A program made the translations under genes and the position numbers. DNA of 64,000 nt, taken from NCBI GenBank assembly GCA_030584065.1, contig CP129489.1, positions 2,585,497 through 2,649,496 on the forward strand, in the 5' to 3' direction. The DNA is from Flavobacteriales bacterium (GTDB lineage Bacteria; Bacteroidota; Bacteroidia; Flavobacteriales_F; PHOS-HE28). Shown here piece after piece: positions 40,358 through 49,042 of the stretch; position 1 is the first letter of the stretch; each line of letters starts with the position of its first letter. The notes under the pieces are model-generated. The model saw nothing but the letters and a program-made list of their open reading frames with translations, ran no database searches and had not been told where the DNA came from.

Positions 40358-42031
40358 CTACTTCCGCTGGCCCGCTAGGATGGGCGCAACCTCGCCTTTC
40401 GCGAAGAGCTCAACGGCGCGTTTCACGTACGGGTCGGTTGAAATCGCCGCCTTGGCGCGCCCGGTCTGGAAATGATACCGCGCCACGATCTCGCTGCGCA
40501 GCACCTCCTCGATGTCGGAGCGGAACCGCACCAGCTCCTCGGATCGATCGGGAGCAAGCTCCTTTCGGAGCGCGGCGATCTCGTCCTCGGCATGCTCGAA
40601 ATACCGCTCCTGCTTGGTCTTGGCCACCAGCGCCTCCAGCGCCTCGATGCTCTCGGTGTCGTAATCGAAGTGCTTGTCCTTCACGAAATCCACGAAGGAC
40701 CGGTAGATCTCGTCAGTGACGACGAATGATTCGGGCGGTCCGATATCGGCATGCGAGAGGCGGTAGCGCGTGGCGAAGTCGAAGAAAAGGTCCTCCTCGT
40801 AGAGCCCGCCGACGATCTTGGCCAGCTCGTGCTCCATCACCTCCACATCGGGCAGGATGCCCCTGCCATCCACCACCGGCCGGCCGTTGCGCGTCTTGAA
40901 GGTGGTGATGGCCTCCTCCTTCACCTCCACGGCCTTGCCGCTGCTGTCGCGCTGCGCATAGTCCAGCTTCTGGATGCACCGGCCGCTGGGGATGTAGTAT
41001 TTGGCGACGGTCACCTTCAGCTTGCTGTTGTAAAGGAGGTCCTTGGTCTGCTGCACCAGGCCCTTGCCGAAGGTGCGCTCCCCGACGACCACCGCCCGGT
41101 CGAGGTCCTGCAGCGCTCCGCTCACGATCTCGCTGGCGCTGGCGCTCTGCCCATCCACGAGCACCGCCAACGGGATCTCGGCGTCCAGCGGGTCGCTCAG
41201 CGTCTTGTAGGTCTTGTCCCATTCGCTGATGCGGCCGCGCGTCTCCACCACGAGCTGATTCTTCGGAACGAACAGGTTGACGATGTTGACGGCCTCGCGC
41301 AACAGCCCCCCCCCATTGCCGCGGAGGTCGAGGATCAGATGGCTGGCGCCTTCGTCCTTCAGCTCCTTCATCGCCTTGCGCACCTCGGAGCCGGCGGTCT
41401 GCGTGAAGCTGTTGAGCTTGATATAGCCCACTTTGCGCTGGTCATCCACGAAGCCCTTGTAGGGGACATCCGGTATCTTGATCTCCTCGCGGGTGAGGGC
41501 ATGCGCCGTGGTGGCGCCCTCGCGGCGGGTCACCACCTTCACCACCGTTCCGCTCTGGCCCTTGAGCAGCTTGCTCACCTCATCGGTGGCCAGGCCCGTC
41601 ACCTTGCGGCCGTCAACCTCCACGATTTCGTCTCCGGCCCAGATCCCGGCCTTCATGGCCGGATAGTTCTCATACGGCTCGCTCACCACCACCGCATCGC
41701 CCTTCCGCTTGATGAGCGCGCCGATGCCGCCGTACTGGCCCGTGGTCTGGAAGCGGTAATCCTCCATGTCGCTCTCCGGGATGTACTGCGTGTAGGGATC
41801 GAGCGAGGATAGCATCGCATCGATCCCCGTCTTCATCAGCTTGCCGGGCTGGGTGTCATCCACGTAGTAGATGTTCAGCTCCTTGTAGAGGTCGGTGAAG
41901 ATCTCCAGGTTCTTGCTGATCTCGAAGTAGCTGTCGCCCGCAGCGACGGTGAGCGCTCCTCCTGCAGCGATGGCCGCGCCGATGGCGAGGTTCCTCCATT
42001 TGCCCGACCTGTTGGTGCTACGCGTGCTCAT
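40358..42031 (-). CDS. C-terminal processing peptidase, S41 family (CtpA-like)
   Basis: A 557-residue periplasmic protease. An N-terminal membrane anchor (about residues 12-32, LAIGAAIAAGGALTVAAG) precedes a PDZ domain (VVVSEPYENYPAMKAGIWAGD) and the S41 catalytic core: LILDLRGNGGGLLREAVNI, LVDGQSASASEIVSGALQD with the nucleophile Ser, and VGERTFGKGLVQ with the general-base Lys. A C-terminal helical region of about 120 residues is typical of Bacteroidota members. Start at 42031 was chosen over an upstream ATG, giving a 14-base overlap with yidD. Confidence 0.95.
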   Translation of the reverse strand: MSTRSTNRSGKWRNLAIGAAIAAGGALTVAAGDSYFEISKNLEIFTDLYKELNIYYVDDTQPGKLMKTGIDAMLSSLDPYTQYIPESDMEDYRFQTTGQYGGIGALIKRKGDAVVVSEPYENYPAMKAGIWAGDEIVEVDGRKVTGLATDEVSKLLKGQSGTVVKVVTRREGATTAHALTREEIKIPDVPYKGFVDDQRKVGYIKLNSFTQTAGSEVRKAMKELKDEGASHLILDLRGNGGGLLREAVNIVNLFVPKNQLVVETRGRISEWDKTYKTLSDPLDAEIPLAVLVDGQSASASEIVSGALQDLDRAVVVGERTFGKGLVQQTKDLLYNSKLKVTVAKYYIPSGRCIQKLDYAQRDSSGKAVEVKEEAITTFKTRNGRPVVDGRGILPDVEVMEHELAKIVGGLYEEDLFFDFATRYRLSHADIGPPESFVVTDEIYRSFVDFVKDKHFDYDTESIEALEALVAKTKQERYFEHAEDEIAALRKELAPDRSEELVRFRSDIEEVLRSEIVARYHFQTGRAKAAISTDPYVKRAVELFAKGEVAPILAGQRK

Positions 42032-42266
42032 GCTTCTGTGGTGCTTCGGGGACCGGGTCGTATCCGTGACCGCCCCATGGGTGACAAGATAGAAAGCGCC
42101 TGAGGGTGAGCCATCCGCCGCGGAAGGCCCCATGCCGCTTCAGTGCGGTGATGCCGTACTCCGAGCACGACGGTGTGTACCGGCAAGCGCCCGGCAGCAG
42201 GGGCGAGATGGTCCACTGGTAAAGGCGGACCAGAAGGATCATCGGCCATGCGAGGGCTCTACCCAT
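42018..42266 (-). CDS. yidD: Membrane protein insertion efficiency factor YidD
   Basis: An 82-residue YidD with the invariant core LVRLYQWTISPLLPGACRYTPSCSEYGITALKRHG (key parts: WTISPLLPG, CRYTPSCSEY) and the CHPWGGHGYDPVP end. It assists insertion of inner-membrane proteins by YidC. The gene overlaps rnpA by 8 bases upstream and ctpA by 14 bases downstream, preserving the widespread rnpA-yidD linkage, although rpmH and yidC are not here. Confidence 0.96.
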   Translation of the reverse strand: MGRALAWPMILLVRLYQWTISPLLPGACRYTPSCSEYGITALKRHGAFRGGWLTLRRFLSCHPWGGHGYDPVPEAPQKHEHA

Positions 42267-42648
42267 GCTGTTCCATCCAACGGGACAATGCCCGGGTTAT
42301 TCTCTGGCGCGTCTCCTCCTGGCTAACCGGCTCCCTCCCTTGGAAGATGAACAGCCAGGCGCATTGCCGGCCTTCGGCCCGAAGGCGCTCATGCAGGTCG
42401 TGCTTGCCCGTTCGGTAAGCCTCGCGCATCAGTCGCTTCATGCGATTCCGCTGCACCGCACGCCTCATGCTGCGGCTGGGAACAGCGAAGGCCACTTGGG
42501 CCGGTGCATCCGTGGGCAATTGCATCATCTTCCCGACCAGCCTGAAGGGCGGTTCGTTCACCGCACGTCCGGTCGTCGCCACCTCTTTCAGGCGAAGGCG
42601 GCCGCAAAGGCGCTCGCTCTTGCGGAAGGTATTGCGCGGGGGGGGCAT
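42259..42648 (-). CDS. rnpA: Ribonuclease P protein component
   Basis: A 129-residue basic protein that assists the RNase P RNA in maturing tRNA 5' ends. It starts NTFRKSERLCGR and carries the family signature AVQRNRMKRLMREAYR. Its 3' end overlaps yidD by 8 bases. Translation at the ATG 42648 fits the usual N-terminus. Confidence 0.96.
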   Translation of the reverse strand: MPPPRNTFRKSERLCGRLRLKEVATTGRAVNEPPFRLVGKMMQLPTDAPAQVAFAVPSRSMRRAVQRNRMKRLMREAYRTGKHDLHERLRAEGRQCAWLFIFQGREPVSQEETRQRITRALSRWMEQHG

Positions 42649-42694
42649 TCGGGGCGATGGCCGCCGCCGCCGGTTCGCCCGGTGACGGACGGGG

Positions 42695-43444
42695 TCACTT
42701 CTTCTTGGCCAGTCGCTTGATGAACAGCTCCATGGCCCCGGTCATGCTCGGCGCTTCCGGGAGCGGCGCCTGCAGATCGAGCCGGAAGCCATTGTCCACC
42801 ACCGCCTTGGCCGTTGTGGGCCCGAAGGCCGCGATGAACACCCCATTCTGCTTGAACTTGGGGAAGTTCTTGCGCAGGCTCTCGATGCCGCCCGGGCTGA
42901 AGAACACCAGCATGTCGTACTTCAGCTCCTTGATGTCGCTGAGGTCGCTGGCCACGGTGCGGTAGAATACCGCATTGGTGTACTTCACGCCGGCCTTGTC
43001 CAGCAGCTCCGGTATCTCCTGCTTCTGGATGTCGCTGCACGGCACCAGGTACTTCTCATCCTTGTGTTTCTTGATGACATCCACCAGGTCGGCGAAGCTC
43101 TGCTTGCCGATGAAGACCTTGCGCTTCCGGTAGACGATGTACTTCTGCACATAATAGGCGACGCTCTCGCTGATGCAGAAGTACTTCATGGTCTCCGGCA
43201 CTGTGAGCCGTAGCTCCTTGCACATGCGGAAGAAGTGATCGACCGCGTTGCGGCTGGTAAGCACGATGGCCGTATGATCGAGGATGCTGATGCGCTCCTG
43301 CCGGAAATCCTGGCCGCCGACGGGCTCCACTTTGATGAAGGGCCTGAAGTCGATCTTCAGGCTGTACTTCCGGGCCAGCTCATGGTAAGGCGATTTCTCG
43401 TCCGTAGGGGCCGGCTGCGAGACGAGGATGGTCTTGATCTTCAA
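42695..43444 (-). CDS. hemD: Uroporphyrinogen-III synthase
   Basis: A 249-residue HemD-family protein, which closes hydroxymethylbilane to uroporphyrinogen III on the haem and sirohaem path. The Bacteroidota form is recognisable from MKIKTILVSQPAPTDEKSPY, ILDHTAIVLTSRNAVDHFF, and VFFSPGGIESLRKNFPKF followed by FIAAFGPTTAKAVVDNG. The start codon is TTG (43444), which gives the family N-terminus; no ATG lies nearby. It lies 12 bases after the DUF4271 gene, a conserved pair in the phylum. Confidence 0.93.
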   Translation of the reverse strand: MKIKTILVSQPAPTDEKSPYHELARKYSLKIDFRPFIKVEPVGGQDFRQERISILDHTAIVLTSRNAVDHFFRMCKELRLTVPETMKYFCISESVAYYVQKYIVYRKRKVFIGKQSFADLVDVIKKHKDEKYLVPCSDIQKQEIPELLDKAGVKYTNAVFYRTVASDLSDIKELKYDMLVFFSPGGIESLRKNFPKFKQNGVFIAAFGPTTAKAVVDNGFRLDLQAPLPEAPSMTGAMELFIKRLAKKK

Positions 43445-43456
43445 GGCCGGTTCGGC

Positions 43457-44131
43457 TTAGGAGTGAAACGACGGCAGGATGCGTTCCCCGATTGCCTGAG
43501 AGGCGAGCAGCAAGGGCAGGATTTCGGCGCCGCAAAGGTAGAGAATTATGTACCGGAAGGGCACCCCCTCACCCGCGCCGATCCAAAGGCAGCGCACCCA
43601 CCGGTAGAGCAGGATCATGACCAGAAGCGCCAGTCCCCCGCCAAGCAGGGCCGGCCTCCAATGAGGCCGATAGGATGACAGGATGACCAGCGGAAGCAGG
43701 GCAACGCCCAAGGCGGAATAGAGAAGGGACCCGGTGTACCTGTACTCACGGGCACCGGCATCCGCCTTGGCGAGGAAGGCAAGGCCCCTGAGCAGGACGG
43801 ATTGGATCGCGAGCACGGCCGCCACGGCTGCCGCGCACAGGAGAAAGGAGGGCGGAACCGCCCGTCCGAACACCATTGCGCACTGCCACAGGAGCATGGC
43901 GATCGCCACCACCGCCACGGCAAGCAGTCCGAGCACCGTACGGTCGCCAGCATCCAGCTCTTCCCGGAGGGCCTGCCGCCCCAGCCGCATGCGGAATGCA
44001 GCCTGCCAAAGCACCCGCCACTTCCGCGGCGAACCCGTATTGATGGCCGCTATCAGAACGAGGCAGCCCAGGTAGCAGGCCGTGACCCACTCCTCCGATA
44101 GCATATCCTCCGGGCGCACCACGCCTTTCAT
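43457..44131 (-). CDS. DUF4271-domain integral membrane protein
   Basis: A 224-residue membrane protein with about six or seven hydrophobic helices (for example CYLGCLVLIAAINTG, LLAVAVVAIAMLLWQCAMVF, YIILYLCGAEILPLLLASQ). Position directly before hemD and the YxxLYLCxxExxP segment identify it as DUF4271, of unknown function. The ATG lies only 6 bases after a TACCTTCG promoter box, implying leaderless translation of an operon that continues through hemD, rnpA, yidD, ctpA and the ligase-like gene. Confidence 0.9.
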   Translation of the reverse strand: MKGVVRPEDMLSEEWVTACYLGCLVLIAAINTGSPRKWRVLWQAAFRMRLGRQALREELDAGDRTVLGLLAVAVVAIAMLLWQCAMVFGRAVPPSFLLCAAAVAAVLAIQSVLLRGLAFLAKADAGAREYRYTGSLLYSALGVALLPLVILSSYRPHWRPALLGGGLALLVMILLYRWVRCLWIGAGEGVPFRYIILYLCGAEILPLLLASQAIGERILPSFHS

Positions 44132-44137
44132 CCCCGG

Positions 44138-44145
44138 CGAAGGTA
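44138..44145 (-). promoter_or_regulatory. -7 box of the DUF4271-hemD operon (leaderless)
   Basis: Minus-strand TACCTTCG, identical to the box before the moeB-like and ruvB genes, ending 6 bases before the ATG. Confidence 0.5.
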
Positions 44146-44174
44146 GAAGCAGCCGCCCCCGGAGGGCGTTCGAC

Positions 44175-44182
44175 TAATTTCG
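44175..44182 (+). promoter_or_regulatory. Putative -7 box of glutaryl-CoA dehydrogenase
   Basis: TAATTTCG, 34 bases before the ATG at 44217, within the 85-base divergent region. No clear -33 element. Confidence 0.35.
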
Positions 44183-44216
44183 CGGCCCGGCACATCAGCC
44201 GTTCACCCCCATCCCG

Positions 44217-45428
44217 ATGAGCACCACCGCAGCCCCGAAGAAAGCAGCCACCGACCTTTTCCAGAGCCATGACCATTATCTGGTGGAGGAGCTATTCACC
44301 GAGGAGCACCGCCTGATCCGCGACACGGCCCGCAAGCATGTGAGCCTGCACCTGAAGCCCATCATCGAGGAGCGCTTCGAGAAAGCGGAGTTCAGCAAGG
44401 ACATCATTCCCGGACTGGCCGAGATCGGCGCGTTCGGCCCCTTCGTGCCCGAGCAATACGGCGGTCCCGGCCTGGACCAGATCAGCTACGGCCTCATCAT
44501 GCAGGAGATCGAGCGCTGCGACAGCGGCCTGCGCAGCCTGTGCAGCGTGCAGGGCTCACTGGCCATGTACCCGATCTGGAAGTATGGCAGCGAGGAACAG
44601 AAGAAGAAGTGGCTGCCGGACATGGTGCAGGGCAAGAAGATCGGCTGCTTCGGCCTCACCGAGCCCGACTTCGGCAGCAACCCCAGCGGCATGGTCACCA
44701 CCTTCAAGGACATGGGCGACCACTACCTGCTGAACGGCGCCAAGATGTGGATCAGCAATGCGCCCTTCGCCGACCTGGCGATCGTGTGGGCCAAGGCCGA
44801 GAACACCGAGGGCCGCATCCACGGCCTCATCGTGGAACGGGGCATGGAAGGCTTCACCACCCCCACCACGCACGGCAAGCTCAGCCTCCGCGCCAGCCCC
44901 ACCGGCGAGCTGGTATTCGACAACGTGAAGGTGCCCAAGGGCAACCTGCTGCCCGGCAAGAACGGCCTGGGCGCCCCCATGGGCTGCCTGGACAGCGCCC
45001 GCTACGGCATCGCCTGGGGTACGCTCGGCGTGGCCATGGAGTGCTACGACACGGCGCTGCGCTATGCCCAACAGCGCATCCAGTTCGGCAAGCCCATCGC
45101 GGCCTTCCAGCTCACCCAGAAGAAGCTGGCCGAGATGGTCACCGAGATCACCAAGGCCCAGCTCCTGACCTGGCGCCTGGGTGTGCTGCGCAACGAGGGC
45201 CGCGCCACCACCCAGCAGATCAGCATGGCCAAGCGCAACAACGTGCACCTCGCGCTCACCGTGGCGCGTGAGGCCCGCCAGATCCTCGGCGGCATGGGCA
45301 TCACCAACGAATACCCCATCATGCGCCACATGATGAACCTCGAGAGCGTGGTCACCTACGAGGGCACCCACGACATACACCTGCTCATCACGGGCATGGA
45401 GGTGACAGGCATCCCGGCGTTCAAGTAA
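44217..45428 (+). CDS. gcdH: Acyl-CoA dehydrogenase, glutaryl-CoA dehydrogenase type
   Basis: A 403-residue FAD flavoprotein. Family features are GPFVPEQYGGPGLDQISYGL, CSVQGSLAMYPIWKYGSEEQ, FGLTEPDFGSNPSGM (FAD and substrate binding), NGAKMWISNAP, GCLDSARYGIAWGTLG and VVTYEGTHDIHLL with the catalytic Glu and the YEGT motif shared by glutaryl-CoA dehydrogenases. It would oxidise and decarboxylate glutaryl-CoA to crotonyl-CoA in Lys/Trp breakdown. Closest alternatives are other short-chain acyl-CoA dehydrogenases, but the LTEPDFGS and Arg-containing segment favour GCDH. It is transcribed alone. Confidence 0.9.
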   Translation: MSTTAAPKKAATDLFQSHDHYLVEELFTEEHRLIRDTARKHVSLHLKPIIEERFEKAEFSKDIIPGLAEIGAFGPFVPEQYGGPGLDQISYGLIMQEIERCDSGLRSLCSVQGSLAMYPIWKYGSEEQKKKWLPDMVQGKKIGCFGLTEPDFGSNPSGMVTTFKDMGDHYLLNGAKMWISNAPFADLAIVWAKAENTEGRIHGLIVERGMEGFTTPTTHGKLSLRASPTGELVFDNVKVPKGNLLPGKNGLGAPMGCLDSARYGIAWGTLGVAMECYDTALRYAQQRIQFGKPIAAFQLTQKKLAEMVTEITKAQLLTWRLGVLRNEGRATTQQISMAKRNNVHLALTVAREARQILGGMGITNEYPIMRHMMNLESVVTYEGTHDIHLLITGMEVTGIPAFK

Positions 45429-45433
45429 GCGGC

Positions 45434-46678
45434 TCATCGGCGAGGCTCCAGCCGCATCGTCCATCCCTGCGGGTCGATTGGCACCTCTACTGCTTGGCCC
45501 TTCGTGAGCGGTGACAGATCGACGACGGCCGGCTCATCCCGGAACCGCAGTGGACCCACGAACACGATGGTCTGCACCGCCCACCATGCGCACATCGCGC
45601 CGAACAGCGCCGCAATCACGCGCCTCCCCCAGTCCACTGCGGCGATGAGGGCCCACGCAACGAGGACAGCCGGCAGGTAGAAGTTGCGGATGCCGGCATA
45701 ATAGGGCGAGAGGAAACCCGGCTCGCCACGGTAGCTCACCAGCACGACCAGGAAGAGCGATGCGGCCGCTGCGAATGCGGCCACGCTGAAGCCCCTGGAA
45801 CGGCGGCGCACCACCAGTGCCAAGCCAGCGAGGGCCAAGGCCACCAGCAAGCCATGCATCCATGCCGGGGTTTCGTGGATGCCTTTGCCCAGCAAGGGGA
45901 ACCAGAGCTGGAAGAAGGCCGCTTGGACGAATCCCGGATCGAAAGGCTCGAAGGCGCCATCGGTGCGCGCCACCGATCCATGCAGTGCCAACGATGCCGC
46001 ACTCGCAACGGCGCCGAAGAGGACGATCAGGAACGGGACCATGGCCGTGAACCCTCCTGTGCCGATCCGTGAACGGCCATGCCAAAGCCGCCAAAGTGCC
46101 ACCGGGGCGAGCACCAAGGCGAAGGGCCCGGTGAAGGCCGCGAGCAGGCAGGCCAGGGCATCCACAGCCCGCCAGCGCCGATCGGCTGCGGGCCGTCCGA
46201 AGAGGATCAGCACGATGAGCAGTGCCATAGGCCACTGGGCATTGGTCATGTTCATCCAGATCTCGTTGCCCAACGGGACCAGCACGGTAGAGACCACCGC
46301 AACGAATCGCGCCGTGCGCCCAGCCGGAAAGCGCGTCCAAGCGTACCGCCAGAGCGTGGCATACAGGACGAGCAGGGCCGCCAGATTCAACCAGGGCAGC
46401 ATCATAAGCGGGATGCCGAGGAAGATCCCCAAGTTGGCCGTCAACCGCGGGAAAAGGTGGAAGTAGCCATTGGTCCGATTGAAGCAGGAGGCCCATCCTT
46501 CATCATAGGCTTGGGCGAGGAAGTCACGGCCTTCTTCCGCATAGAACCAAGGCATCGTGAATGCATCGGGGCGCCGCCAGATGAGCGCTAAGAGGCAGAT
46601 TGCCGAGGCCAATCCGAACAACAACCGATCCCTCGGCCCGCTTCTCGCCTCCTCCTTATTGGCAGCTTCCGCCAGCAT
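45434..46678 (-). CDS. Polytopic membrane protein, possibly GT-C type glycosyltransferase
   Basis: A 414-residue inner-membrane protein with about 10 hydrophobic helices. The first long external loop contains WFYAEEGRDFLAQAYDEG and NGYFHLFPRL; acidic motifs in this loop occur in GT-C-fold enzymes using lipid-linked sugars, so a sugar transferase is possible but unproven. A small C-terminal soluble tail ends the protein. A TACTTTCG box (46687-46694) lies 2 bases before one ATG and 8 bases before the next, so the second ATG, 46678 (MLAEAANKEE), is the likelier start. It ends 5 bases from the convergent gcdH stop. Confidence 0.6.
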   Translation of the reverse strand: MLAEAANKEEARSGPRDRLLFGLASAICLLALIWRRPDAFTMPWFYAEEGRDFLAQAYDEGWASCFNRTNGYFHLFPRLTANLGIFLGIPLMMLPWLNLAALLVLYATLWRYAWTRFPAGRTARFVAVVSTVLVPLGNEIWMNMTNAQWPMALLIVLILFGRPAADRRWRAVDALACLLAAFTGPFALVLAPVALWRLWHGRSRIGTGGFTAMVPFLIVLFGAVASAASLALHGSVARTDGAFEPFDPGFVQAAFFQLWFPLLGKGIHETPAWMHGLLVALALAGLALVVRRRSRGFSVAAFAAAASLFLVVLVSYRGEPGFLSPYYAGIRNFYLPAVLVAWALIAAVDWGRRVIAALFGAMCAWWAVQTIVFVGPLRFRDEPAVVDLSPLTKGQAVEVPIDPQGWTMRLEPRR

Positions 46679-46686
46679 GGGCATGG

Positions 46687-46694
46687 CGAAAGTA
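46687..46694 (-). promoter_or_regulatory. -7 box of the polytopic membrane protein gene (leaderless)
   Basis: Minus-strand TACTTTCG ends 8 bases before the ATG at 46678 and too close to the ATG at 46684 for that codon to be within the transcript. Confidence 0.45.
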
Positions 46695-46708
46695 GGCGGG
46701 CTCGCGGG

Positions 46709-47215
46709 TCACGGCGCCAATGCCCCGGCCGCAACTACGCGCAGGTCGTGCCCCACCTTCATCGAGCCCGTACCCTTCACGAACCGAAGGCTGCCTACCG
46801 GTCCATCATAACGCCTTCCTGGCCGCTTCTCCTCAGGCTCCAGCACCACATCGAAATCGATTCGTCGATTGGCGCGCTGCGCCTTGCTGCTCGCCAGTGC
46901 ATTGCGCGTATCCACCACCACCTCCTTGCTGAGGTGGCCGGGCTTGTCGAACCGCAGGACCGCCCGTGAATTGGCCGGCACCTCTACGATGAAGCGGCCG
47001 GATCCGCGCACCTCGGCATAGAGGCAGTGCTCGCCATCCAGTTCCACCACGAGCACCAGGTCCTCCACCGTTCGGTCCTCCACATGCAGCCATCCGGTGA
47101 GCAGCACACGGTCGGGGGCTTCATTCGTGGGTGCCGCGAAAACCGAGAGCCCGAACAGGGCCAGCAATGCGGCGAGGGCAACAGCCTCCAGTGGAATGTT
47201 GATGCGCTTGACCAT
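46709..47215 (-). CDS. Hypothetical exported protein
   Basis: A 168-residue protein with a hydrophobic N-terminus (about residues 7-26, LEAVALAALLALFGLSVFA) that is a signal peptide or anchor. The rest is beta-rich with TGWLHVEDRTVEDLVLVVEL, RFIVEVPANSRAVLRFDKPGH and DFDVVLEP, a carboxypeptidase-regulatory-like (TonB-plug-type) beta sandwich pattern. It may be periplasmic. No function can be assigned. The ATG at 47215 was chosen to keep the hydrophobic segment N-terminal. Confidence 0.6.
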   Translation of the reverse strand: MVKRINIPLEAVALAALLALFGLSVFAAPTNEAPDRVLLTGWLHVEDRTVEDLVLVVELDGEHCLYAEVRGSGRFIVEVPANSRAVLRFDKPGHLSKEVVVDTRNALASSKAQRANRRIDFDVVLEPEEKRPGRRYDGPVGSLRFVKGTGSMKVGHDLRVVAAGALAP

Positions 47216-47296
47216 GGCGGTGTGGATTGCTGGGGTCAAAGCTGGCCCCGTCACCCCCATGCACCAATACCCACAAGGGGGGATTGCAGCCCTGTG

Positions 47297-48322
47297 CTAT
47301 TCGAACAGGCTGCCCGGTTTCACGCTGGGCACGCGCCCAAGGTGGCGGTAGGCGCGCTCAGTAGCCTGCCGACCGCGCGGCGTACGCTGCAGATAGCCCT
47401 CCATGATAAGGAAGGGTTCATACACCTCCTCGATGGTGCCTGCCTCCTCGCCCACCGCGGTGGCCACGGTGTTCAGCCCTACCGGCCCACCGCTGAACTT
47501 GTCGATGATGGCGCCGAGGATCCGGTTGTCCATCTCATCGAGGCCATGCGCATCCACGTTGAGCGCCTTCAGCGCATGCTGCGCGATGCCTAGGTCGATC
47601 GTGCCATCGCCTTGGATCTGGGCGAAATCGCGCACGCGACGCAGCAGCGCGTTGGCGATGCGCGGCGTGCCCCGGCTGCGGCGTGCGATCTCATCGGCGG
47701 CCTCGTCGATGATGGGCACGGCCAACAGTCCGGCGCTGCGCCTGATGATTCCCTTGAGCGTGGCTGCATCGTAATAGTCCAACCGGCTGTTGATCCCGAA
47801 TCGGGCACGCAGCGGTGCCGTGAGCAGGCCGCTGCGCGTGGTGGCGCCCACCAGCGTGAACGGGTTCAGCGCGATCTGCACGGTGCGCGCATTGGGACCG
47901 GCATCGATCACCAGGTCGATGCGATAGTCCTCCATGGCGCTGTACAGGTACTCCTCGATCACCGGGGTGAGGCGATGGATCTCGTCGATGAAGAGGACAT
48001 CGTGCGGCTCGAGGTTCGTGAGCAGCCCGGCCAGGTCGGCGGGCTTATCCAGCACAGGGCCGCTGGTGATCCGTATTCCCACGCCCATCTCGGCGGCGAT
48101 GATGTTCGCCAAGGTGGTCTTCCCCAGGCCGGGCGGGCCGTGCAGCAGCACGTGGTCCAGCGCTTCGCCCCGCTGCTTGGCAGCCTGCACGAACACCTTC
48201 AGGTTGTCCGTCACCGCCTTCTGCCCGGCGAATTCCTCGAAGCGGCGCGGACGGAGCACCTGCTCCATCTCCTTGTCGGAGGCGGAGCGCTGCTCCTTGC
48301 GCACATCGAAACCGTCTGTCAT
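47297..48322 (-). CDS. ruvB: Holliday junction branch migration helicase RuvB
   Basis: A 341-residue AAA+ motor that with RuvA drives branch migration of recombination intermediates. Motifs: [32 protein letters not shown] (Walker A), [19 protein letters not shown] (Walker B), [20 protein letters not shown] (sensor 1 and arginine finger region), [18 protein letters not shown] and the C-terminal winged helix [20 protein letters not shown]. The ATG at 48322 was preferred to one 15 bases upstream; a TACCTTCG box sits 24 bases before it. Confidence 0.98.
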   Translation of the reverse strand: MTDGFDVRKEQRSASDKEMEQVLRPRRFEEFAGQKAVTDNLKVFVQAAKQRGEALDHVLLHGPPGLGKTTLANIIAAEMGVGIRITSGPVLDKPADLAGLLTNLEPHDVLFIDEIHRLTPVIEEYLYSAMEDYRIDLVIDAGPNARTVQIALNPFTLVGATTRSGLLTAPLRARFGINSRLDYYDAATLKGIIRRSAGLLAVPIIDEAADEIARRSRGTPRIANALLRRVRDFAQIQGDGTIDLGIAQHALKALNVDAHGLDEMDNRILGAIIDKFSGGPVGLNTVATAVGEEAGTIEEVYEPFLIMEGYLQRTPRGRQATERAYRHLGRVPSVKPGSLFE

Positions 48323-48346
48323 CGGATGGCCCTGCACGGGAATGGA

Positions 48347-48354
48347 CGAAGGTA
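48347..48354 (-). promoter_or_regulatory. Putative -7 box of ruvB
   Basis: Minus-strand TACCTTCG, 24 bases before the ruvB ATG. Confidence 0.45.
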
Positions 48355-48362
48355 GCGGTGCT

Positions 48363-48980
48363 TCAGTCCCCTTTGGGCCGCGTATCGCGCCAGAGGTCGC
48401 CGATGAAGACGCGCAGGCCGAAGAGGTAGATGGGCGCGGTGAGCCGCTCGCCCAGGTCGTCGCCGGTCTGTATCACCCAGCGGAATCCCCAGCCCGCGCC
48501 AATGCCGAAATACCGCAGGAAGCGGTACTGGATGGTCATCGCGGGCTCATAGATGATGAGTCCCGAACGGGCCAGTGTGCGGCGCTGGCCATCGGCGCCT
48601 CGCAGCGCCAGCGAGCCGGCACCGAAGCCCAATTGCACGGGAATCCGGGCCTCCCAAGGCCCGCGCTGGAAGAACGCATAATCGACATAGGGTGATATGT
48701 ATCCCATGCGCAGGCGCACCACGCCACCCGCTTCTCCATCGCGCTCCACCGGCGTGAAAAGGAAGCTGTATCCCAGGCCGTACTGGAAGCGCCGTGCATG
48801 TTCGAGTCCCGCCTTCACGCCGGCGAAGCGCACCGGGCTATTGCTGATGAAGGAGCCGCGCACATCCAACCGGGCCACAAAGCGCCCCTGTTCCCGGCTG
48901 AACAGCGCGATGCTGTCCAGCAGCTGGGCCTCACAGGCACCGGCAACGGTGATGCCGAGCGTGAACAGGAGGGCGCGCAT
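48363..48980 (-). CDS. Hypothetical exported beta-barrel-like protein
   Basis: A 205-residue protein with a signal peptide ([19 protein letters not shown]). The mature sequence alternates hydrophobic and polar residues with aromatic ends ([49 protein letters not shown]), which suggests an outer-membrane beta-barrel or lipocalin-like fold. No family was recognised. The gene follows the coxA terminator region and starts 63 bases downstream of the coxA stop. Confidence 0.6.
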   Translation of the reverse strand: MRALLFTLGITVAGACEAQLLDSIALFSREQGRFVARLDVRGSFISNSPVRFAGVKAGLEHARRFQYGLGYSFLFTPVERDGEAGGVVRLRMGYISPYVDYAFFQRGPWEARIPVQLGFGAGSLALRGADGQRRTLARSGLIIYEPAMTIQYRFLRYFGIGAGWGFRWVIQTGDDLGERLTAPIYLFGLRVFIGDLWRDTRPKGD

Positions 48981-48985
48981 GGGCC

Positions 48986-49022
48986 GAAAAAGGAATGTCC
49001 GCCTCAAAGGTGCGGACATTCC
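48986..49022 (-). terminator. Rho-independent terminator of the act-cox operon
   Basis: An 11-bp perfect stem (GGAATGTCCGC and its complement) with a 9-base loop is followed on the minus strand by TTTTT. It lies 21 bases beyond the coxA stop codon and ends the eight-gene respiratory operon. Confidence 0.85.
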
Positions 49023-49042
49023 CAAGGCCTACGCGCGGCCGC

